Part shown: positions 23,249 to 33,637 of the stretch, piece after piece | How positions within the stretch are numbered: the first letter of the stretch is position 1 | How the letters are laid out: every line of letters begins with the position of its first letter | Assembly: GCA_031216915.1 (NCBI GenBank) | Contig: CM062292.1 | Coordinates: 5,705,920 to 5,769,919 of the forward strand | DNA length: 64,000 bases | Direction: 5' to 3' | Source: Pictodentalium vernedei | Taxonomy: Eukaryota > Mollusca > Scaphopoda > Dentaliida > Dentaliidae | Translations under genes and position numbers: made by a program | The notes under the pieces: generated by a model | Databases searched by the model: none | The model's input: the letters and a program-made list of their open reading frames with translations, nothing else | What the model was told of the DNA's origin: nothing

Positions 23249-24049
23249 TACTCAATAAAAGTATGACGTATTATATTCCTGGCCGGAAAATACGGCATCT
23301 TGGGTTCAAATGGTGAATTTTTCTTTTTAGCAGGACGTCTGGTAGTGAAGCTTTAAAAAAGTATTTTGATTCTCAGGCAATCCCTCATTGAATTTGAACC
23401 CCCTCACTGGACATTTTTATTGCTTTCAGTGTCTTCCAATATTAGTACAAACTCAGGGAGATCCGAAACATTCTACATTTTTAATTGCGTCTCCAATGTG
23501 TTTGCCTTGTTACAATTTATGAGAGAGTGACTACACTCTCTGAAGACAAATCCCTATAGATTCAATACTTTTACTTCAAAGATAATACGAAGAGCATGGA
23601 AAGAATATGAAGCCTTTGAATTGCAGTACCTACAGTTTGTTTTTTAGAGGAATGTTTTATTTTTCAAATTAAAAATGAATTTATTTGTATAAATATTGAC
23701 CTTCTATATTTCTATATGTAAAAAGACAGCCCAAATCCTCTCTATGTTTGCTCATTTTTGCAAAAGAAAAATAAAAATTAAAAATAAAACCCTTTCTTCC
23801 TCACTGATTTGGAACAAAATGCTTGAGAATCAATTAATCTATTTTGTGTGGCCTAAAAGTCTTTTCTTATTTCATACCACAGGTGGATTGGTCGCACATA
23901 CCAACAGAATATTTCCTGGGGTGTTCCCTCTTTGGGGGGGGGGGGGGGGGGGGTTCTCAAAGTAATTCCCATTGAAATTCTCCTGCAAAAACACACTTCT
24001 CTGAGTCTTGCCAAAATTAATGTAACTTACTAAAGAATTGGGCGTCGAT
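23249..24049. other. No gene; fragments only
   Basis: A sequence at 23503-23545 (TTTGCCTTGTTACAATTTAT, AGAGAGTG) is one arm of the palindrome at 53188-53262. A 20-G run lies at 23934-23953. No coding signal. Confidence 0.45.
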
Positions 24050-24308
24050 TGTTACGACCCGTAATGTAATAAATGCCCATAATGTAATACCTACCCATAA
24101 TGTAATACAAAAACGACCCATAATGTAATACGAACCCATAATGTAATAAAAAACGACCCATAATGTAATAAATGTAATAACGTGTAATAAATGTTAGGTA
24201 CCCATAATGTAATAAAAAATTTAAAACATTGGATACAAATTACACTTTTCCAGGCCCGTAATGTAACAAAATTCTAAGCTTGATTTTTGTTTTTTCTCTT
24301 TACTCCAG

Positions 24309-24454
24309 CAGTGCGTTCGGCTACTTATGACACATCCTACGCCTTCATCAATGCTGCCAATGGCCCCTATGCCGTACATAGCCAACATGTGTGGGTGTGT
24401 TGGGATTACGATAGAGAGTATTCCGGGACCTGGGGCGGGTATACTCTGCTATGA
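24309..24454 (+). other. Possible captured exon in the left foldback arm
   Basis: A 48-codon frame ends at TGA 24452-24454 and reads SATYDTSYAFINAANGPYAV, then HVWVCWDYD and GTWGGYTLL. It directly follows a strong 3' splice-site-like sequence (TTTTTTCTCTTTACTCCAG). The right arm keeps the same frame and stop at 27266-27412. I recognise no protein family. It could be a captured host exon or a leftover of the element's own gene. Confidence 0.35.
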
Positions 24455-26022
24455 GTGACAGGCATTATCCCTCTTCCATTTGTACCACCCACGCAAACGA
24501 CTTCCTCGATAGCCTCTACTGCCCTGCCACAATCATATAGGTCTACCTTACAAGACATTCAATAATTTTGATTCCAGGATGGTCATTTATAACTGCAATC
24601 ATCATATTCGACCGGCTGTTCACTTGCATAAAAGCAATGCGGGTAGCAGGTTCCTATACTGTTAATAAGTGCAAGCAATTCTGGCCAAAGTTGCTGGGGC
24701 AGAGGGTGTAGTGGGGTGCAGTGGGGTTTGGGTGCACAATAACCGGATAGTGGGGGGTGGGGGCGTATAGTGTGGGATACAAGGAAAAGATAGAACAGAA
24801 GCAAGACGTTGAGTCAACCGGCGCAGAGGAATATCGGGAAGCGATATGGTGATTGTACTGGTATTGGAATGGGGGATATCCTATAGCTCGATGGGATTTG
24901 GATTAGGCTACTTTGCTCCAAATTAAGCGTACAATCTATCCTCTGTCTCTCCAATTTTCACTACCTAAACAAATTAGTCATTTCCCTGTACTGTACTACT
25001 ATAAGTTCATGTCGCACCCTCCGCACCTTGAAACCAATGCCCGAGCCCAGGACCACACTTAATAACGACCACATCATATTCCCGGTCCTGTGATCACATG
25101 TAATATTATCAAATGCTTTCCAGTCAAATAGTTTGCACTTCGCACATGCAAGAAAGACCTTACATTTTCAATAAAAATTGTATCAGTTTCAATAGTGACA
25201 GCCCTGAGTAAAATGGTTTCAACTCCTCTCGGTGCTATTTTTCTAAAACCTCAACACACCACAGATTGAACACCCTCAATTGATATGAACCGAAGCAAGT
25301 TAAACGTCTTGTAGACTGCTATCATCCACGCAGGCCACCTTTGCGAGAAGATTGGTTAAGAGTATGTCATGTTCACCTGTGGCTGTGACCAGCAACTGAG
25401 TCGAGTTAATGTGCACATCACTTGGTTGTACAAAGCAGCCTCTTTGTATTGAGCTCAGGGGATTGCATTCTCAAATAAATTTCACCAGTGGTGTGGCATC
25501 ACTCATAGTATGCACAGGACGAATGCAGATCTATAATAGAGAGTAGTTTTGGTGGTTCTTGAGATTATGTTGATTGGAAAAGCATTCCGCAGCATTTTCT
25601 GAGCTGTGGGGACTACCACTTAAACCACCTACATTTCCTGACAGTTCCTGGCGGTTGGCAGGAACTTCCTGCCAATCGCATACTCTATCACATCGACTAT
25701 TCGCGTGTTCATCCCCGCTATTGTGCCATCTTCTCCTAGGCTACACTCAAACAACATACGTAGCTAAACACCAGGTGTAACATGGGCATATCCGTTTGAC
25801 CGTGAGGTATGACCTTGACCATCAATCCGGTGACCTTGAACCTGTGTATGGGCCGATTTTTATGAAACTTGGTGTGTGGTTCGGGCGCCCAACAATTTTG
25901 CCACACCCGATGCCCGTCATGTGTGACCTTGATTGATATTCACACCGTTGACCTTGAACCTATATCTCGGCTCATGTTGGACTGATTTGCGTGAAACTTG
26001 GTATGTGGGGGTAGGTCGGGGC

Positions 26023-26166
<144 letters not shown>

Positions 26167-27265
26167 TGAGCGTCCTGAACTACTCCCATATACCAAGTTT
26201 CACGAAAATCGGCCCAGCATGAACCGAGATACAGGTTCAAGGTCAACGGTTTGAATATCAAGGTCACACATGACGGGCATCGGGTGTGCCGAAATTGTTG
26301 GGCGCCCGAACCACACATCAAGTTTCAGGACAATCGCCCAGCAGGAGCCGATACACAGGTTCAGGGTTTCCGGTTTGACGGTCAAGGTCACACACCCGGT
26401 CAAACGGATACGCCCATGTTACTCCTCGTGCCTAGCTATGTATGTTGTTTGAGTGTAACTTAGGAGAAGATGGCACAATAGCGGAGATGAACACGCGAAT
26501 AGTCGATGTGATAGAGTAGGTGGTTGGCAGGAAGTCCCTGCCAACCGCCAGGAACTGCCATGACTGTAGGTAGTTTAAGTGGAAGGCCGTGTGGTGGACT
26601 AATAATATTACTTGACACATGTTATCACAGGATCGGGAATATGATGTGGTCGTTATTAAGTGTCATCCTGGGATCGGGCTCATTGGTTTCCAGGTGCGGT
26701 GGGTGTGACATAAACTTATAGTAGTACAGTACAGGGAAATGACTAATTTGTTCGGGTAGTGAAAACTGGAGAGACATAGGATAGATCGTACGCTTAATTT
26801 GGAGGAAAGTAGCCTAATCCAAATCCCATCGAGCTATAGGATATCCCCTACCCCAATACCAGTACACCTACCATATCGCCTCCCGATATTCCTCTGCGCC
26901 GCTTGACTCAACGTCTTGCTTCTGTTCCATCTTTTCCTTGTATCCCACACTACCCCCCCCCCCCCCCCGCCACTATCCAGTCTTGGTGCACCCAAATCCC
27001 ACGGCACCCACTCCACCCTTTGCCCCAGCAACTTTCGCCAGAGTTACTTGCATTTATTAACAGTAGGAACCTGCTACCCACGTTGCTTTTGTGCAAGTGA
27101 ACAGCCGGTCGAATATGATGATTGCAGTTATAAATGACCATCCTGGAAGCAAAATTACCGAATGTCTGGTAAGGTAGTCCTATATGGTTGTGGCAGGGCA
27201 GTAGAGGCTATTGAGGAAGACGTTTGCGCAGGTGGCACAAATAGAAGAGGGATAATGCCTGCAAC

Positions 27266-27412
27266 TCAGAGCAGAGTATACCCGCCCCAGGTCCCGGAAT
27301 ACTCTCCATCATAATCCCAACACACCCACACATGTTGGCTGTGTACGGCATAGGGGCCATTGGCAGCATTGATGAAGGCGTAGGATGTGTCATAAGTAGC
27401 CGAACGCACTGC
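27266..27412 (-). other. Possible captured exon, right-arm copy
   Basis: Inverted copy of 24309-24454 with the same acceptor-like tract, the same open frame and the same stop codon. The visible amino-acid change is R to G before EYSGTW. Confidence 0.35.
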
Positions 27413-27670
27413 TGGAGTAAAGAGAAAAAACAAAAATCAAACTTAGAATTTTATTACATTACGGGCCTGGAAAAGTGTAATTTGTATCTAATTTTTTAAA
27501 AATTTTATTACGTTATGGGTACCTAACATTTGTTACACGTTATTACATTTATTACATTATGGGTCGTTTTTTATTACATTATGGGTTCGTATTACATTAT
27601 GGGTCGTTTTTGTATTACATTATGGGTAGGTATTACATTATGGGCATTTATTACATTACGGGTCGTAACA

Positions 27671-28097
27671 GTCGATAATTAACTGAGATGCGAGGAATGC
27701 GATGGTAGAACAAGATACCTGTACAATATTCCGTATTACGTAATACTCAGAGCATCAACAAATGCCTCAAATGCGAGCGTTTTCCATTTCTTCGGTGTGG
27801 AAAATCTAAATTTTCATACCATTAACGGTGGCGCCTAATTGCAGCCGTTGGGACGTTTTGAAGATAGCTGATTTGGGTGTTGGCGACCAACTATTCATTT
27901 CCTACGCTCAGTTGTAACAAGATTTCCGAGGCGTAAAGATGTGTAACTGGCTGAACCACAAACAATACCTAAGTTTTTTACCGATGCCACATCTCAATGC
28001 CCCTCAATAAAAAAACAGGGGGTAAGTCATCAGTCAAAATCTGGTGAAGCCACCATCAATGTTATATAAAAACAACGAGTAATAACAGGTATATAGA
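27671..28097. other. No recognisable feature
   Basis: No gene, tandem repeat or palindrome recognised. Begins with the right GTCGAT duplication of the foldback. Confidence 0.4.
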
Positions 28098-28304
28098 GAT
28101 TATTACTTATTACTATTATGTGGATGTACAAAATATGTATCCGAGTCTCGCTCCGGGTTCTAAGGGTAGATCACGACACGTCTTCGACTCGCTCCAGGTT
28201 CTAAGGGTAGATCACGACTCGTCTTCGACTCGTCGTGATCTGCCCTTAGAACCCGGAGCTCGACTCGGGTACATATTTTGTACATCCACATAATGTAATA
28301 ATCA
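28098..28304. repeat. Palindrome with a duplicated left-arm segment
   Basis: Outer arms ATTATGTGGATGTACAAAAT and the inverse at 28270-28295 enclose GGGTTCTAAGGGTAGATCAC. That segment is present twice in the left arm (44-bp tandem) and once, inverted, in the right arm. Confidence 0.85.
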
Positions 28305-28424
28305 TTTTATCTGAAAATATATTGGGGATAAGTCAAGAATGGAGACGAATATATAACGAACTATTTATTCGTACGGATGAACAAAAAGAAAAAAAAAATG
28401 GAACTCACGCGACATGTACGTGCT

Positions 28425-28470
28425 TGCATCTGACCCCCTGATAAAAACATCTGTATCAGGGGGTCGGATA
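28425..28470. repeat. Short hairpin
   Basis: GCATCTGACCCCCTGATA and TATCAGGGGGTCGGAT face each other across an 11-base loop. Confidence 0.8.
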
Positions 28471-28508
28471 CACGACAGTTGCGGAGTTAATACAGACAAA
28501 ATACATGT

Positions 28509-28690
28509 TAGCGGGGGAGGAATTCGTCACATACAGGTGAATTGTGCACTTGGTGATACCTTCTTGAAATTTGGCACACTGTTAGTGTAGGCTATGAGGT
28601 TCTCAAAAACGATCGGCTACAAGTTGACACCGACCGGTGGCGACCAGTAGCGGCACAATCCAAAATGGCCGCCAGCGGCTGAAGGGAACC
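28509..28690 (+). repeat. Left terminal inverted repeat of the unclassified transposon
   Basis: Pairs with 34890-35067. The closest match is over the outer 18 bases and the block around GATCGGCTACAAGTTG; the inner part is looser. Confidence 0.85.
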
Positions 28691-28792
28691 TCCTTTTCGA
28701 CGGTCTACCGACTATACATCCGATTGTAAGGGCGCGAAAGTGAACTCTGATCCACGCACGTGTTGGAAACAGACGTGGGAGATGATGTAGAA

Positions 28793-28918
28793 TAAAACGA
28801 GATTCTCTATACGGACGCATCAATTTCTTGGAACTTGAAAAGAGCGTTGTTTCTCCGGGATCAGCGTCATTCAGGCAAACCTGAATGACGCTGATCCCGG
28901 AGAAACAACGCTCTTTAT
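28793..28918. repeat. Inverted self-copy plus hairpin in the transposon leader
   Basis: 28793-28835 is an almost exact inverted copy of 29100-29144 in the coding region (AGTTCCAAGAAATTGATGCG and onward). It is followed by a perfect hairpin, 28839-28915, with 37-base arms ending AATGACGCTGATCCCGGAG. The pattern suggests template-switching during replication or repair. Confidence 0.85.
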
Positions 28919-29031
28919 GAAGCAGTCTCTTTGCCATACAATCTCTTGTTTGGCGTAATTCCGCAAGCAATTCTGATTTGTCTGTCGAAATTAATTCGAG
29001 AACGCGATTGTTCACAAAAATCATTCACAGA

Positions 29032-31629
29032 ATGAGTGAGAATCCTCTTCGTGTACGGACTAGTACTGACTGGGAACGTTGTTGCTTTTGCCAGCAAGAC
29101 AGTTCCAAGAAATTGATGCGTCCGTATAGAGAATCTCGTTTTCATGACGCCTATAAAGCTATTGAGGAAGACATAACGCGCTTCCTAGATAATGGCGTTG
29201 AGCTTCCATATAATTTGACCATTGATTGTTTGATGAGAGAGAGTGATGAGTGTATGTCGATGTCACTGTTGACGAATAAGGCAATATATCATAAGACATG
29301 CCGTGACAGTATTCGGACTCACATCGTACAGCGCGTGCTACACAAGCGAGAGCGAAATGAGGCAGTGGCATCCTGCTCCACGCTGAGTCCTAAAAGAACA
29401 CGGACAAGTTTTGAATCTGGCTGTGACAGGAAACTGCCCCAGTGTGTTTATTGTCACAAACGCGAAGGTGACAGCAGTGAGCCTATTTGCAGATCAATGT
29501 CTGATAACAATAAACTCAAAATTATGGCAAAGGAAGCCGAGAACTGGGTTGTTTTTTCTCGGGTCAATGCAGCATTTGATTCCGCTGCTAGTGATCTTTA
29601 CTATCACAAAACCTGTTATTGTAAGCTTGCCAATGAAGCACGAGCGGCTAAATCTAAAAAGTCGAAGAACGCCGAACATTCCGCGTCAGGCCTGCCCTAT
29701 GACCCTCTCGTTATGGCAGAGCTCATAACATTTGTTGAACACAACGATTCCGCGATGAAGCTTGTCGATCTCAAGAATCTGTACAGTCGGAGGTTGAAGC
29801 AAGTCGGTTCTGATTGGCTTAGTGAAGAAATACATTCCACTCGATTCAAAGAACATTTGTTGCAGAAATTGGGCGATGGCTGGGACGCCTTCACACAGGG
29901 TAGAGATGTGTTTATTTCAAGTAGGTTTCGAGTTGGCTCCTTGTTGTCCGAATCTTTAACTCGTATAGTGTCTGAGGAAGAGGCAAAAAAGATAGTTGAT
30001 GTGGGTCTTCTTCTGCGTAAACACATACTCATATCTCAAGCTCCTTTCACGGGATCATTTTCATCTTATTGCTTGAGCGAGCCTGTACCCAACTCACTCC
30101 TGACTCTTCTTAGAGTTCTACTTGAGGGCACATGTAGTATACAGAACTTAGGCGATGATGAGACTGTTAATGCCAAGACTCGAGTGGCTTGTACTATTTC
30201 ACAGATGTTGATCAGCAATTCAGCGAAACGCTCCGAACATGCACAAAATGTTCACCAGAGACGTGACAGAGAAACTCCAATGCCTCTTTATGTGGGTTTG
30301 AAGTTGCATGCCCATGATCGTATGAAAAATCTTATCAGAGATTTTCATCAAATGGGACTCTCTGTCTCTTATGATCGCGTAATGGATGTTCGCAGGAGTT
30401 TCGCGAGAGCTGTTTCACTGCGGTTCAAGAACGAAGGTGTTGTAGTCCCAGCTAACTGCAAACGTAATGTTTTCTCGATAGGAACCACTGATAACATTGA
30501 TGTATCTGGTAGATCTGATATGCATGGTACGTCCATCACACTCATTGGTCAACTGAGCAGGGACAATGTGGGTACTGATCCCCCACCACTGAGTTTAGAT
30601 GTTCCAGAAGACACACAAATTGAACTCCCAGACGACTATGCATTTGTTCCTTTCGTTGAAGACTTTGGTGGGGACATCAGGCTTGAATCTCCAGATGAAT
30701 GTAATGTACGGCCCAATGAATATGCAGATTTGAACGTGGGAGAGAATGACTGGTTGTCTCATGTGTCACAGATCAGCAATAAAGGGAAGGTTGATGGCAG
30801 CTGGCAGCTTGATGAAGTCCCTGTGACCTTTTCAGGCTTCTTTTCAAAACATGAAGATCAAGACAATGTCAAACCTCGTGCAGTTATTGGGGTATTCCCT
30901 GTTTTCAGTGAGCAGAAAGCGGACTCACTCAGTATGCAGAAGCATGCTATGTATGTGGTCAGGGAAGCTACTGCTTTCGTAAACCCCGGCCAGATACCTG
31001 TCATTGAAGGTGACTGTCCGTTGTATGCCAGGCAGAAAAAATGTCAATGGCTGTTCCCAGAGGAGATAGGTGAGGATCGAATGGTGTGTATGATTGGATT
31101 CCTGCATCTTGAAATGTGCACCCAAGAAGCTGGTGGTAAGCTTATGGGTGGTTCTGGTTGGGAGCGAATGTTTCACCTCGCAAAGATATTCACACCCGGT
31201 GTAGCATCATCCCTACTTGGTGGGAAACATGTCAAGAGGACGCGACAGGCATATCTTCTCACTCTAGCTTGGCTTGAGATCCTCAGAAAGAATGCTTATG
31301 AGATTTACTGTCAGCAGACTGGGCCCCATGAGTCATTTGAAATGTGGGAACAGAGGATTCTTTCACAATCTCCAACTGCGCGCTATTGGGGTGAAATCGT
31401 TCGGAACTTTCTCTTGACAAGCTGTCAATTCGTTCGGAACCAACGAATCGGTAACTGGCCTGGTACACTGTGTTCTATCGATGAGTTGTGCAGTTACTTT
31501 TTTTGCCCTAGGACATACAAATTATTGTCGGTGGGTCCCCGTATTTCTGAGAGACATGTCTCAGCTACCCAGGCGGCATCCTTCAATCCACAACAAATTC
31601 ATGGAAGGCCATTTTGTGGTCCAGCGTAG
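29032..31629 (+). CDS. Transposon protein, N-terminal and central part
   Basis: First ATG in a frame open since 28921, so an upstream exon or start is possible. Two similar putative zinc modules are visible: CxxC (CCFC, 29080-29091) with YHKTC (29287-29301), and CxxC (CVYC, 29443-29454) with YHKTC (29602-29616). About 600 residues without a recognised domain follow, including a long acidic stretch around 30590-30750. Beyond the T7 run at 31498-31504 the frame gives 41 codons that I consider out of frame. The continuation is the overlapping frame 31481-33637, reached by one base. Codon use is smooth and no stops occur over 2.4 kb, so it decayed little or is active apart from the shift. Role inferred: DNA binding by the putative transposase. 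Confidence 0.8.
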   Translation: MSENPLRVRTSTDWERCCFCQQDSSKKLMRPYRESRFHDAYKAIEEDITRFLDNGVELPYNLTIDCLMRESDECMSMSLLTNKAIYHKTCRDSIRTHIVQRVLHKRERNEAVASCSTLSPKRTRTSFESGCDRKLPQCVYCHKREGDSSEPICRSMSDNNKLKIMAKEAENWVVFSRVNAAFDSAASDLYYHKTCYCKLANEARAAKSKKSKNAEHSASGLPYDPLVMAELITFVEHNDSAMKLVDLKNLYSRRLKQVGSDWLSEEIHSTRFKEHLLQKLGDGWDAFTQGRDVFISSRFRVGSLLSESLTRIVSEEEAKKIVDVGLLLRKHILISQAPFTGSFSSYCLSEPVPNSLLTLLRVLLEGTCSIQNLGDDETVNAKTRVACTISQMLISNSAKRSEHAQNVHQRRDRETPMPLYVGLKLHAHDRMKNLIRDFHQMGLSVSYDRVMDVRRSFARAVSLRFKNEGVVVPANCKRNVFSIGTTDNIDVSGRSDMHGTSITLIGQLSRDNVGTDPPPLSLDVPEDTQIELPDDYAFVPFVEDFGGDIRLESPDECNVRPNEYADLNVGENDWLSHVSQISNKGKVDGSWQLDEVPVTFSGFFSKHEDQDNVKPRAVIGVFPVFSEQKADSLSMQKHAMYVVREATAFVNPGQIPVIEGDCPLYARQKKCQWLFPEEIGEDRMVCMIGFLHLEMCTQEAGGKLMGGSGWERMFHLAKIFTPGVASSLLGGKHVKRTRQAYLLTLAWLEILRKNAYEIYCQQTGPHESFEMWEQRILSQSPTARYWGEIVRNFLLTSCQFVRNQRIGNWPGTLCSIDELCSYFFCPRTYKLLSVGPRISERHVSATQAASFNPQQIHGRPFCGPA

Positions 31630-33637
31630 TGAGAGGAAGTTCAGTATGATGGGTTTAGATCAGAGCCAAGAACATAGTATCCAACTACTCAAAGAAGACA
31701 GTGGTCCAAAAGGTCTCTATGGCCAGGCTGAAGAGAAAGTCGTTATTGAGCTTTCAAGGTCAGAAGTTCTGCGTGTTATAGATGAGTATGAATATGCAAG
31801 TTTCCACACAACATCATCAGATAACACGGAACACCCGGAAAGTTCGGTATCAGAGCAGAAAAAATTTCTGAATCAATTGAAATCTCTCCTCGATCTGGTG
31901 AATCAGGGACTCATTATCAACCCTTATGATGAAACTAGTGGTCAGCTGGTGACATTAGATACTGGTGAATATATGGACCCCGAAGTTAGTAAGAGTTTAC
32001 GGTCATTACCCGAAAGGGGCAAGCATTTATATTCCACTTTCTTGAAGGAAAGGCTTGTGGAATGCACCGTACCCCTGAATGATGTTATTCCCAAGGCAAA
32101 TATATATACCTTCCTTAACCCACCCCCAGCCAACCTGGACAAAGGCCGAGACAAACTCATGTCAAGTAAAGCAACTGCCGCAATAGTTACCCAGATGTTC
32201 GTTTCACTGCAAGCCCGGCCTGATTCAAACATGGATGAGTTTTTCATGCACGAGAATGCACGTGATCCGCCAGCATTATCCGATAGAGGTAAGCTACGGA
32301 GTGGGACAAAATCTCAAATTCTCAATTGTTTACCAGCTATTCCTGCACAAGGGAAGAATTCAGCAGCTAGACAAGCTTCAGTTGTCATCTTGGATATGCC
32401 TGCTGTAGTCCATGTAATCAAACCACAGAAAGCGGATCTGTTTGGAGAATATGCTCGATTGCAATTATTGCCATACATCGAATCTCTGATTAACACGAAC
32501 ACCACAAGGGTTGATGCGATCTATGACTGTTACCCCGAAGGCAGTTTGAAGAATCAGACGCGAGCAAAACGCCTCGGTGAGACAGCAGTTAGGTTGATAC
32601 GGGTGTCCGAGAACGTCCCTTTACCTAAAGGGAAGAATTGGCAGGCATTCTTGAAAGTTAGTGAGAATAAAGACGAATTTTTCAAGTTCCTGTCTGCTGA
32701 ACTGCTGAAATTAACATCAACATCCGAGTACCAGTTGTTAACGACATCAGGAGAATATGTACTATGCAATAAGGATGTTAGCTTATGTGACATATCTCCA
32801 TCGAACCACGAGGAAGCAGACACGCGCATGATGCTTCATCTCAACCATGCAGTCTCACAAGGTCACAAAATAGCTTTTCTTCGCACGGTTGATTCTGATG
32901 TCGTCATTCTGTCTTTGCACCATTTCGCAACATTCCGTGACCTTGGACTCAGTGAGCTGTGGATTGGGTTTGGAATTGGAAAGGCATATAAAGATATGCC
33001 AATTCATGAGATAGCTTCACAACTTGGACCTGATTACTGTAAGGCCCTGACTTTCTTCCACGCCTTCACAGGTTGTGATGTAACATCCAGCATGCTCGGC
33101 ATTGGGAAGAAGACAGGATGGAATGCATGGATGAATTTTCCCGCATCAACTGAAATGATGATAGAATTGACTGAGAATCCGCAAGTCTTTTCAGAGGATT
33201 CCCCTCATATGCAGCATATCGAAAAACTCACCATACAGATGTACAGTAACAGTTGTGTCAGTACACGTGTCAATGATGCGAGACGGCATATGTTCACACA
33301 TGGCCTTAAGTCTATGGAAAACATCCCGCCCACCAAAGCAGCTCTGTATCAACATGTAAAAAGGGTAATTCTTGTGTCATCTTTCATTTGGCATCGTGCT
33401 CTGCAGAAACACTTATGTGTGCCAGACCCATCACAGTACGGATGGGAGTGGAATCCACGTCTCAATATTCTGGTCCCATTTTGGACTCACCTAGGAGACG
33501 CAAGTGCTGCATGTGCACTGATGCTCCACTGTAGTTGTGCCAAGGCCTGCAAGGGCAATTGCAAATGCTTGAAAGCTGGATTAAGGTGCACACCTTTGTG
33601 TAAGTGTGAAGGTGGCTGTTGTAACAATATTGAGTAG
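31481..33637 (+). CDS. Transposon protein, C-terminal FEN/XPG-like nuclease and CXC domain
   Basis: Positions are given from ATG 31481, though the real protein probably continues from the upstream frame through 31504. NYCRWVPVFLRDM at the junction joins smoothly. Nuclease-like features in order: DAIYDCY (residues 345-351), HEEADTR (443-449), DSD (471-473), GCD (531-533) and GIGKKTG (540-546). These match in spacing and type the FEN1/XPG acidic site: the EAEA-like I region, the D-x-D strand, the GSD motif and the helix-two-turn-helix G-x-G-x-K-x. The last 35 residues (from 684) form a cysteine-rich CXC domain (CSCAKACKGNCKC...CTPLCKC) like Tesmin/TSO1, known to bind DNA. Inferred role: nuclease acting on transposon ends. 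The family assignment rests on motifs only. Confidence 0.82.
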   Translation: MSCAVTFFALGHTNYCRWVPVFLRDMSQLPRRHPSIHNKFMEGHFVVQRSERKFSMMGLDQSQEHSIQLLKEDSGPKGLYGQAEEKVVIELSRSEVLRVIDEYEYASFHTTSSDNTEHPESSVSEQKKFLNQLKSLLDLVNQGLIINPYDETSGQLVTLDTGEYMDPEVSKSLRSLPERGKHLYSTFLKERLVECTVPLNDVIPKANIYTFLNPPPANLDKGRDKLMSSKATAAIVTQMFVSLQARPDSNMDEFFMHENARDPPALSDRGKLRSGTKSQILNCLPAIPAQGKNSAARQASVVILDMPAVVHVIKPQKADLFGEYARLQLLPYIESLINTNTTRVDAIYDCYPEGSLKNQTRAKRLGETAVRLIRVSENVPLPKGKNWQAFLKVSENKDEFFKFLSAELLKLTSTSEYQLLTTSGEYVLCNKDVSLCDISPSNHEEADTRMMLHLNHAVSQGHKIAFLRTVDSDVVILSLHHFATFRDLGLSELWIGFGIGKAYKDMPIHEIASQLGPDYCKALTFFHAFTGCDVTSSMLGIGKKTGWNAWMNFPASTEMMIELTENPQVFSEDSPHMQHIEKLTIQMYSNSCVSTRVNDARRHMFTHGLKSMENIPPTKAALYQHVKRVILVSSFIWHRALQKHLCVPDPSQYGWEWNPRLNILVPFWTHLGDASAACALMLHCSCAKACKGNCKCLKAGLRCTPLCKCEGGCCNNIE

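Noticed and set aside
28617..29024. 135-codon minus-strand frame in the transposon leader
   Set aside because: Part of its peptide (KKLMRPYRESRF) is the inverted copy of the plus-strand coding region and part lies in the TIR; it is a by-product of the inverted self-copy.
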